DNA of 64,000 nucleotides from positions 248,001 through 312,000 of the forward strand of contig NZ_ATTQ01000002.1 in assembly GCF_000419765.1 (NCBI RefSeq). The letters are read 5' to 3'. Of this stretch, positions 57,397 to 64,000 are shown piece by piece. Positions within the stretch are counted from its first letter, which is position 1. Every line of letters begins with the position of its first letter. A program made the translations under genes and the position numbers. A model generated the notes under the pieces. That model had not been told where the DNA came from. It saw only the letters and a list, made by a program, of their open reading frames with translations, and searched no databases. Source of the DNA: Rhizobium mongolense USDA 1844. Its GTDB lineage: Bacteria > Pseudomonadota > Alphaproteobacteria > Rhizobiales > Rhizobiaceae.

Positions 57397-59583
57397 CTAC
57401 CAAGCGTAGCGCAGGGTGCCGATCACCGAGCGGCCCTGGTCGCGGTAGCAGAAGCCTGCCGAGCAGACGGGTTCGCGGCGGTCGAATAAATTGGCGGCGT
57501 TCACCTGCAGGCTTAGACCGTCGTACTTCTTGTCGAGTGCAGCAAAGTCGTAGCTGACTGCTGCATCGAAAAGCACGCGGGCGCTGTTTTCCCTCGTGTT
57601 TTCGTCATTGCCGTAGCTCTTGCCGATGTAGCGGGCGCCGAAGCCGAAGCCCATTCCATAAACTGGGCTGCTTTCCTGGAATTTGTAGTTGGCCCAGAGC
57701 GATGCCATATGCTTCGGCACGGAGGAAACATAGTTGCCGACAGTGCCCGTCGGGCCTTCGAGGATCTTGGCGTCCGTATAGGTATAGGACGCGACCAGCG
57801 ACAGGCCGTTGTCGAGGCTTGTGTTCGCCTCGATCTCGAGGCCACGGGAACGAATCTTGCCACGCTGGACCTGAATGTTTTCTGGGCCGCTCGGCAGGTT
57901 CACAACCTCGTAATAAAGACTGTTTTTCTGATCGATATTGAATAGGGCGGCAGAAAGCATCGTATTGCTTTCCGCCAATAGGTATTTGACGCCAATCTCT
58001 TCCTGTTCACTCTCGGTCGGTTTGAAGGGGGCGTTGGTCTCCCTGTTGATACCGGCATTCGGTGCAAAGGCGGTCGAGTAGCTGATATAGGGCACGAGGC
58101 CGAAGTCGGTCTCGTAGCTCAGACCGATCCGGCCGGAAAATTCCTTGTCCTTCTGAGAGATGGTGTCCACGGTGTCTGCAACGAGATCGGTATTTTCCGT
58201 ATCGGTCCAAACCCAGTCGTAGCGCCCGCCGAGCGTCAGCAGCCAGGCGTCATAGCGCATCTGGTCCTGCAGGTAGGTGCCGGCCTGCCACTGGTCCTGG
58301 ACGGTGCGGGTCTGGAAGTCGATGTGCGGGACTGAAGCGCCTGCGTTCGGATTGTTGGTATCAAGCGGCGGCGAGACGCCGCGGCCGTCGAGCGAACGCC
58401 AACGAAGCCGGGTCAAGTCGAGCCCGGCAAGCAGCGTATGGTCGACATCGCCCGTATCGAATTTCGCCTCGAGCTGGTTGTCGATAACAAAGGCCGTCAG
58501 GCGTTCGTCAAACGTGCCGGCGCTGCGATCCAAAAGGGTTGGATCGACCGCATTTGGTGCGTAGGCAAAGGCCCAATCGGTGTCGATGTTCAATGTCGAA
58601 AAGCGAGCATTCTGGCGAAAGACGAAGGTGTCGTTGAGCCTGTGTTCGAACTCATAGCCGATGCGGCCCTGGTTCTGAACAGAATCGTTGAATGCAGGGT
58701 TACCCGCGAAATAATCCGTTACTTCGCCGGTGACCGGGTCGTTGTAGTAAGCGGCCGTGCCACCCGTCTTCGTGCGCGAATATTCGCCGAGGATGGTAAG
58801 CTTCGTGTCCTCGTCCGGCTTCCATGTGAAAGCCGGCGCGATATAGACGCGGTCGTCCGGAACGCTGATCTGCTCGGTATTGGCGTCACGATAGAGGCCA
58901 GTGAGGCGATAATAGAAGGGATCGTGGTCGTTGACAGGGCCGGAGAAATCAAATTGGCCCTGGTAGCGCTGCTCCGTGCCGTATTGCAACTGGAGTTCAT
59001 GATAGGGGTCTTCCGTCGGGCGCTTGGTGATCAGGTTGTAGAGACCGCCGGCGCCGGAGGCGCCATAGAGGGCCGACGAGGGGCCGCGCAGGATCGAAAC
59101 ACCTTCAAGGCCGTAGGGTTCGGTCTTGAAGAGCGAAGAGCCGGCGCCGGGCTGGCGCAGGTTGTCGCGAAAAACACCTGTATAGGTGACGTCGAAGCCG
59201 CGCACCGCGAAGCTGTCGAAGCGTGGATCGAAACCATAGGCACCCACGCGCGTGCCAGGCGTGTAGGCGAGCGTGTCGAGCAGCGTTTGGGGATTGCGGT
59301 CCTTGAGTTGCTGTTCCGTCACGGACGAGATCGACTGCGGCGTTTCGATGAAAGGCGTGTCTGTCTTTGCGCCTGTCGCGCTGCTCTTGCCGACATAGCC
59401 GTCCGCCTGGATGACACCGCCGCTGCCGCCCCTGACGACGATCTCCTGCAGCACTGTCGCGCCATCATCCGGTTTGTTTTCGGCGGCCGTGTCCTGCGCA
59501 GCGGCGGGAAGGAGAAGATGGGCCATGGCGGCGCCCGTCAATGCGGATGCCCGCAGCGATCTGGCAAAAACGTGTATTTTCAT
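57397..59583 (-). CDS. TonB-dependent siderophore receptor
   Basis: 728 residues. An N-terminal signal peptide (ARSLRASALTGAAMAHLLLP), a plug domain with IETPQSISSVTEQQLKDRNP and VRGFDVTYTGVFRDN, and a C-terminal 22-strand barrel ending in RYAW. The pattern is of the FhuA/FcuA hydroxamate-type receptors (the GLEGVSILRGPSSALYGASG segment is typical). It takes a ferric siderophore through the outer membrane with TonB energy. First gene of the leftward iron operon. Confidence 0.94.
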   Translation of the reverse strand: MKIHVFARSLRASALTGAAMAHLLLPAAAQDTAAENKPDDGATVLQEIVVRGGSGGVIQADGYVGKSSATGAKTDTPFIETPQSISSVTEQQLKDRNPQTLLDTLAYTPGTRVGAYGFDPRFDSFAVRGFDVTYTGVFRDNLRQPGAGSSLFKTEPYGLEGVSILRGPSSALYGASGAGGLYNLITKRPTEDPYHELQLQYGTEQRYQGQFDFSGPVNDHDPFYYRLTGLYRDANTEQISVPDDRVYIAPAFTWKPDEDTKLTILGEYSRTKTGGTAAYYNDPVTGEVTDYFAGNPAFNDSVQNQGRIGYEFEHRLNDTFVFRQNARFSTLNIDTDWAFAYAPNAVDPTLLDRSAGTFDERLTAFVIDNQLEAKFDTGDVDHTLLAGLDLTRLRWRSLDGRGVSPPLDTNNPNAGASVPHIDFQTRTVQDQWQAGTYLQDQMRYDAWLLTLGGRYDWVWTDTENTDLVADTVDTISQKDKEFSGRIGLSYETDFGLVPYISYSTAFAPNAGINRETNAPFKPTESEQEEIGVKYLLAESNTMLSAALFNIDQKNSLYYEVVNLPSGPENIQVQRGKIRSRGLEIEANTSLDNGLSLVASYTYTDAKILEGPTGTVGNYVSSVPKHMASLWANYKFQESSPVYGMGFGFGARYIGKSYGNDENTRENSARVLFDAAVSYDFAALDKKYDGLSLQVNAANLFDRREPVCSAGFCYRDQGRSVIGTLRYAW

Positions 59584-59609
59584 CAGCTTACAACTCTTGG
59601 CGGTTTACT

Positions 59610-59635
59610 TCATAATTCATGAGTGTAATAGTCAA
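59610..59635 (-). promoter_or_regulatory. Possible promoter/operator of the siderophore receptor operon
   Basis: On the minus strand TTGACT is followed after about 14 bp by TTATGA, and the dyad TCATAATTCATGA overlaps the latter. The position, about 27-52 bp before the receptor start, suits an iron-responsive repressor such as RirA or Irr. No consensus match was verified. Confidence 0.3.
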
Positions 59636-59712
59636 CAAGAAGCCGGATGAAAACCCTTTTTATGAGTCAATCTCTCAACTTTCTTGGGATAGCGAAGCGA
59701 CCGGGAGGATCG

Positions 59713-60597
59713 TCAGCTCTTCGCTTCCGAAAGCAGCCAACGTCGGAAGGCCGCGACGGCCGGGCGTTCGAGTGCAGCGCCCGGATAGACGAGATGAAAG
59801 GCGAGGCGGCTCGCAACGCCAAGCGGGATGGGGGCGACCACGGAGCCTTCGGCGAGTTCCTTCTCCAGAAATGACCGCCGCATCAGTGCAAAACCGAGGC
59901 CAGCCTTCATAGCTTCGTAGGCGCCATTGCCATGCATGAAGATTGGGCCGCGCGAGGCGTCCACCTTCGTCGCCCCTGCTGCCTCCAGCCAGAGCTTCCA
60001 GTCGTGCCGGTAAACATCATGGATCAACTGGAAGCCGGCGAGCGTGTCTGGCGAGGGGTGGTCTCCAAGCTGGGCCGCCAGCCGTGGAATGCAGACCGGC
60101 ACCAGCTCATCATCCACTAGCCGCTCGCTGACAAGGCCGTCATAGCCGCCGAGCCCGTGCCGGATGGCTAGATCGATGCCGTCGCGTCGAAAGTCGAGCA
60201 CACGATGCGAGGCACTGATGCGCACGTCGATCTCCGGATGGATCTCCTCGAAACGCCCGAGCCGCGGAACCAGCCAATAGGTCGCAAAGCCTGCCGTGCA
60301 GGTGACGTTCAGCACAGAGCCGCGTGCCCGCGCCGCAATCGCAGCAGTCGCCTCTCTCATCAGCCGGAAGGCGGTCTGCAGGGTGGCGAAGTAATCCGCG
60401 CCCTCGACTGTGAGGGCGAGCGCCCGCGTTTTCCGCTCAAAAAGCCGTACGCCGAGTGCGGCTTCCAGATCGCGGATCTGCAGGCTGACGGCGCCCGGCG
60501 TCACATGCAGCTCCTTGGCGGCCAGCGTCATGCTGAGATGCCGCGCCGCAGCTTCGAAAGCCCGTAGGGCCGAAAGGGAGGGCAGAAATTCGCTCAT
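59713..60597 (-). CDS. LysR family transcriptional regulator (GcvA-like)
   Basis: 294 residues starting MSEFLPSLSALRAFEAAARH. The helix-turn-helix (LSMTLAAKELHVTPGAVSLQ) and the sensor domain (NVTCTAGFATYWLVPRLGRF) are of the GcvA subgroup. It is divergent from the EamA gene at 60809 with 211 bp between starts and is its probable regulator. Confidence 0.92.
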   Translation of the reverse strand: MSEFLPSLSALRAFEAAARHLSMTLAAKELHVTPGAVSLQIRDLEAALGVRLFERKTRALALTVEGADYFATLQTAFRLMREATAAIAARARGSVLNVTCTAGFATYWLVPRLGRFEEIHPEIDVRISASHRVLDFRRDGIDLAIRHGLGGYDGLVSERLVDDELVPVCIPRLAAQLGDHPSPDTLAGFQLIHDVYRHDWKLWLEAAGATKVDASRGPIFMHGNGAYEAMKAGLGFALMRRSFLEKELAEGSVVAPIPLGVASRLAFHLVYPGAALERPAVAAFRRWLLSEAKS

Positions 60598-60808
60598 GTT
60601 TTAGTTCAGCTAAAGCATACGCCGAAAAAGACTCGTTTGCCGAAGTGGGATTACAGAAATAATATCAGAATGAAAGCGATCACTAAACAGAATCGTGAAG
60701 CGACATTCATCGAGCAAAAATCGTAGTCGGCAGTAACTGGTGCGCAAGAAACGGGTGGCGAAGTCATCCGCCGTATCGTAAGCCCGCGAACAATGAAGGG
60801 AGAAAGAC

Positions 60809-61723
60809 ATGCAGAAACAAATGGGCCTGGCCGAATGGAGTATGCTTTTGGTCCTGTCCCTCCTTTGGGGCGGCTCCTTCCTCTTCAACGGCATTCTCGT
60901 CAAGGCACTGCCGCCGTTTACGATCGTCACGGGCCGCGTGCTGCTGGCGGCGCTCGCGCTCAATATCATCGTGCGGCTCATGGGTCATAAGATGCCGCGC
61001 GACGGCAAGAGCTGGGTCGCCTTCTTCGGCATGGGTGTGCTGAACAATATGATCCCTTTCTGCCTCATCGTCTGGGGACAGACTCACATTGCAAGCGGCC
61101 TTGCCTCGATCCTGAATGCCACGACGCCGCTCTTTACCGTCGTTGTTGCCCATATCCTGACCACCGACGAGAAGATGAGCGGTCATCGCCTGATCGGCGT
61201 GCTCATCGGCTTTGCTGGCGTGGCTTATATGATCGGCTTCGATGTGCTTCACGATCTCGGCTCGAATGTGCTGGCGCAGCTCGCGGTCCTTGGTGCTGCG
61301 ATCTCCTATTCCTTCGCCGGCATCTGGGGCCGCCGCTTCCGGGCGATGAGCATGCCGCCGCTGCTGCCGGCCGCAGGCCAGGTCACGGCCTCCACCATCC
61401 TGATGCTGCCGGTCGCGCTGATTGCCGACCGTCCATGGGCGTTGCCCGCTCCTGGTATCGAAACCTGGCTGGCGCTGCTCGGCCTCGCACTGCTTTCGAC
61501 CGCCATCGCCTATGTGCTTTTCTTCCGGGTTCTCGCAACGGCGGGTGCGACGAACCTGGCGCTGGTGACCTTCCTCATTCCTGTCAGCGCCATTCTGTTG
61601 GGTACGATCATCCTGGGCGAGCAGCTGCAGGCAAAACATCTGATCGGCATGGCGACGATCGCGGTCGGCCTTGCGGCGATCGACGGGCGGTTGATGTCGC
61701 TTGGCAAAAGGCGGGCAGCCTGA
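60809..61723 (+). CDS. EamA-family (DMT) transporter
   Basis: 304 residues with ten hydrophobic segments in two EamA repeats (WSMLLVLSLLWGGSFLFNGI at the start). The ATG at 60809 has AAGGGAGAAAGAC upstream. Likely an inner-membrane exporter of metabolites; the substrate is unknown. The LysR gene upstream is its probable regulator. It ends 3 bp before the convergent hemW stop. Confidence 0.9.
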   Translation: MQKQMGLAEWSMLLVLSLLWGGSFLFNGILVKALPPFTIVTGRVLLAALALNIIVRLMGHKMPRDGKSWVAFFGMGVLNNMIPFCLIVWGQTHIASGLASILNATTPLFTVVVAHILTTDEKMSGHRLIGVLIGFAGVAYMIGFDVLHDLGSNVLAQLAVLGAAISYSFAGIWGRRFRAMSMPPLLPAAGQVTASTILMLPVALIADRPWALPAPGIETWLALLGLALLSTAIAYVLFFRVLATAGATNLALVTFLIPVSAILLGTIILGEQLQAKHLIGMATIAVGLAAIDGRLMSLGKRRAA

Positions 61724-61726
61724 GGC

Positions 61727-62929
61727 TCAGCAGGCGAGATCGGCGACCACCGAATCGAGGATCAGCATGCCCGACGGCGTGCAGCGAAGGCGCGAATTGC
61801 CGATCCGCTCGATGAAGCCGTGCTCCAGCAGGAATTCTTCGCGCTTCGGATCCGGATCCCGGCCGGAAAGCTGCTGCCAGCGGGCAAGATCGACGCCTTC
61901 TGTCAGCCGCAGCCCCATGAGCAGCAATTCGTCCGCCTGCTCGTCATAGCCGAGCCGTTCCTGCTCCAGAATGCCATGCCCGTCGCGCTCGACAAGCTCG
62001 AGCCAGGTCTCGGGCTTGCGCTCGGTCGCCGTTGCGATCTTCTCAGGCCCGCGCGTCAGGCGGCCATGTGCGCCGGGGCCGATCCCGGCATAGTCGCCGT
62101 AGCGCCAGTAGGTGAGGTTATGGCGGCTCTCGGCGCCGGGCCGCGCATGGTTGGAAACCTCATAGGCCGGCATGCCCTCGCGCGCCATGATCTCCTGAGT
62201 CGCCTCGTAGAGGATCGCCGATTGGTCCCCATCCGGCACGATCAGTTTGCCGGCCTTGTGCAGGCCGTAGAAAGGCGTGCCCTCCTCGATCGTCAGCTGG
62301 TAGAGCGAGAGGTGATCGACCGCGTATGAGATCGCTTCCTTCAACTCCTTTTCCCATTCTTCGACGGTCTGGTCGGGACGGGCATAGATCAGGTCGAAAG
62401 ACATGCGCGGGAAGATGTCGCGCGCCAGCTTGATGGCCTTCAATGCATCGGTGACGTCATGCAGGCGGCCGAGGAATTTCAGATCCCGGTCGTTCAGTGC
62501 CTGAACGCCGAGCGACACGCGATTGACACCTGCGGCGCGATAGCCGCGGAAGCGCTCGGCCTCCACGCTCGAAGGATTGGCCTCCATCGTGATCTCGATG
62601 CCGTTCGGCACATGCCAGTGCTTGGAGATACCGTCGAGAATGGCCGAAACCGTTGCTGGGTGCATGAGCGACGGCGTGCCGCCGCCAAGGAAGATGCTCG
62701 TCACCGTCTTCGGTCCACTCATCCGGCGAACGGCAGCCATCTCCTTCAGGAACGCGGCGGTGAACCGCTCCTGGTCGACCGGCTGATGACGGACATGGCT
62801 GTTGAAGTCGCAATAGGGGCACTTCGCCGCGCAGAAGGGCCAATGCACATAGACGCCGAAACCGGGCTCGCCGGTATCGGGCAGAAGCATCGCATCGCGC
62901 GTCAAGCTTGGCGTATCGAGAATCTCCAC
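61727..62929 (-). CDS. hemW: Radical SAM heme chaperone HemW (CPO III-like)
   Basis: 400 residues. The 4Fe-4S site is CAAKCPYCDF (C33, C37, C40), and SIFLGGGTPSL and VSLGVQALNDRDLKFLGRLH are the SAM-binding and HemN-like stretches. HemW proteins lack coproporphyrinogen oxidase activity and carry heme to respiratory enzymes. The gene follows rdgB with 9 bp between. Confidence 0.93.
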   Translation of the reverse strand: MEILDTPSLTRDAMLLPDTGEPGFGVYVHWPFCAAKCPYCDFNSHVRHQPVDQERFTAAFLKEMAAVRRMSGPKTVTSIFLGGGTPSLMHPATVSAILDGISKHWHVPNGIEITMEANPSSVEAERFRGYRAAGVNRVSLGVQALNDRDLKFLGRLHDVTDALKAIKLARDIFPRMSFDLIYARPDQTVEEWEKELKEAISYAVDHLSLYQLTIEEGTPFYGLHKAGKLIVPDGDQSAILYEATQEIMAREGMPAYEVSNHARPGAESRHNLTYWRYGDYAGIGPGAHGRLTRGPEKIATATERKPETWLELVERDGHGILEQERLGYDEQADELLLMGLRLTEGVDLARWQQLSGRDPDPKREEFLLEHGFIERIGNSRLRCTPSGMLILDSVVADLAC

Positions 62930-62938
62930 GAACCGACC

Positions 62939-63583
62939 TTACGCTTCCAGGCAGGTTTCGACAAAGCGTTTGAACGCGCGCGCCCGATGCGACAGGGCCT
63001 GCGGCTTGCCAATGTTCCAGCCGTGCTTTTCCTCGGCACTCATCTCGCCGAAGGTGATGTCGTAACCCTCCGGTTGGAAGACCGGATCGTAACCGAAACC
63101 CTGGGTGCCGCGCGGCGGCCAGACGACCCTACCTTCCACCTCGCCGCGGAAAAGCTCCGTATGCCCGTCTGGCCAGGCGAGGCAGAGCACGCTGACGAAG
63201 CGCGCGCGCCGTTGCTCCGGCTTGCTGGCTCCGGCTTTCTCCAGCGCCTGCTGCACCTTTTCCATCCCCATCGCAAAGTCGCGCGTGCCGTCTGCAGTCT
63301 CGGCCCAGTTGGCCGTATAGACGCCCGGATCGCCACCCAGCGCATCGATCACCAGTCCAGAATCGTCGGAAAGCGCCGGCATTCCTGCTGCTTTGGCAGA
63401 GGCGAGGGCCTTGATCGTCGCGTTTTCCTCGAAGGTTGTGCCAGTTTCGTCAGGCTCGATGAAGTTGAGGTCCGCTGCCGATTTGGCGGTAAAGCCGAGC
63501 GGTCCAATCAGATCCTGGATCTCGCGGATCTTGCCGGCGTTGTGGCTGGCGACGACGATCGTCTTGGTTTCAAGGGTACGCAT
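62939..63583 (-). CDS. rdgB: XTP/dITP diphosphatase RdgB
   Basis: 214 residues, a house-cleaning nucleotide pyrophosphatase removing XTP and d[17 protein letters not shown] is the N-terminal nucleotide site, and [20 protein letters not shown] the metal-binding loop. Co-transcribed with hemW, as in other rhizobia. Upstream there is a VOC gene rather than rph and hrcA within the window. Confidence 0.95.
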   Translation of the reverse strand: MRTLETKTIVVASHNAGKIREIQDLIGPLGFTAKSAADLNFIEPDETGTTFEENATIKALASAKAAGMPALSDDSGLVIDALGGDPGVYTANWAETADGTRDFAMGMEKVQQALEKAGASKPEQRRARFVSVLCLAWPDGHTELFRGEVEGRVVWPPRGTQGFGYDPVFQPEGYDITFGEMSAEEKHGWNIGKPQALSHRARAFKRFVETCLEA

Positions 63584-63591
63584 GGTCGGTC

Positions 63592-63987
63592 CTATTCAAT
63601 GCCCCAGATTCTGGCTTCGGCGCATTCGAGGCTGTTTCCCGCGGGATCGCGGAAATAGATCGAGCGGCCGCCGTTCGGCCAGTGGACTTCGGATTCGATT
63701 TCGATGCCCGCGGCTTTGAGCTTCACCGCCATGGCATCGATGTTCTTACCAGACACCCGGAAACATGCGTGGCCCTGACCTTTCGTGCCGTGGGGCGGCA
63801 CCTGCAGGGCGTCGGCCGCTGGCGGTTTCATCGTTTCATCGGGGTTGAAGATCAACAGCACGCCTTGCCCGCAGCGGAAGAATACATGCCGGTTTGCGGC
63901 GCGCGTGATCTTGGCAAGGCCGAGCACGCCTTCGTAGAAAGCCTCGGCCTTGTCGAGATCCTTCGCATAAAGCGCGGTCTCCAGCAT
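63592..63987 (-). CDS. VOC (glyoxalase-fold) protein, start near the right edge
   Basis: 131 residues from the ATG at 63987, which has GGAAGG upstream; the frame is open to the window edge, so a longer start is possible. [20 protein letters not shown] and the C-terminal [17 protein letters not shown] are typical VOC metal-ligand regions. The reaction is unknown. It lies 8 bp upstream of rdgB in the same direction. Confidence 0.85.
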   Translation of the reverse strand: MLETALYAKDLDKAEAFYEGVLGLAKITRAANRHVFFRCGQGVLLIFNPDETMKPPAADALQVPPHGTKGQGHACFRVSGKNIDAMAVKLKAAGIEIESEVHWPNGGRSIYFRDPAGNSLECAEARIWGIE

Positions 63988-64000
63988 GCCTTCCAGCAGG

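Noticed and set aside
58438..59622. 394-codon plus-strand frame opposite the TonB receptor gene
   Set aside because: Antisense of a clear receptor gene, with low-complexity translation and no motif.

Overview
The window is a chromosomal segment of an alphaproteobacterium of the Rhizobiaceae, most likely Rhizobium in the broad sense. The evidence is the mix of rhizobial housekeeping genes: dnaA with rpsT and mutM-ubiE-ubiB close by, dnaN away from dnaA, a Sinorhizobium-type phosphatidylethanolamine methyltransferase (pmtA), choline-sulfatase, and GANTC (CcrM-type) sites in front of dnaA. Codon use is uniformly GC-rich, apart from an AT-richer patch at about 11.5-12.3 kb. No rRNA, tRNA, CRISPR array, insertion sequence or phage gene was recognised by eye.

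Layout. 0-11 kb is mostly core: an epimerase fragment, queG, a GST, uppP, an NDUFA9-like protein, DUF1330, pyrF, a phosphatase-like protein, pmtA, dnaN, rsmI, a cupin and gshB. Directly after gshB lie two decayed pieces of comM, separated by about 0.8 kb that carries a protein with an exact internal duplication. 12.4-33.7 kb is a mosaic of core genes (cysK, dut, prfC) and small regulator/target pairs: Lrp-EamA exporter, Lrp-Rid-dehydratase, ArsR, LysR-GST, LysR-choline-sulfatase with a collapsed choX, otsA-otsB, and GntR with a CynX-type transporter behind a 41-bp palindrome. 33.7-39.7 kb holds coaBC, the remnant of a drug/metabolite transporter, an SDR, two LysR genes, an MFS exporter and a VOC protein.

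39.8-47.1 kb is the most interesting block: a six-gene, tightly overlapping, leftward operon encoding a histidine-lyase homologue without the MIO triad, a hydantoinase with an altered metal motif, an N-carbamoyl-amino-acid amidohydrolase, a DUF917 protein, a small TfoX-like protein and a urocanate-hydratase homologue that lacks the family's active-site cysteine. Read together these fit a pathway from ergothioneine (or an S- or N-methylated relative) through thiourocanate, thiohydantoin-propionate, hydantoin-propionate and N-carbamoyl-glutamate to glutamate, rather than histidine degradation.

47.2-54.3 kb is again core (ubiB, ubiE, mutM, enoyl-CoA hydratase, rpsT, dnaA). 54.4-59.6 kb has a saccharopine-dehydrogenase-like gene and a leftward iron-siderophore cluster (TonB receptor, FhuF reductase, binding protein). 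59.7-64 kb has a LysR-EamA pair, hemW, rdgB and a VOC protein at the right edge.
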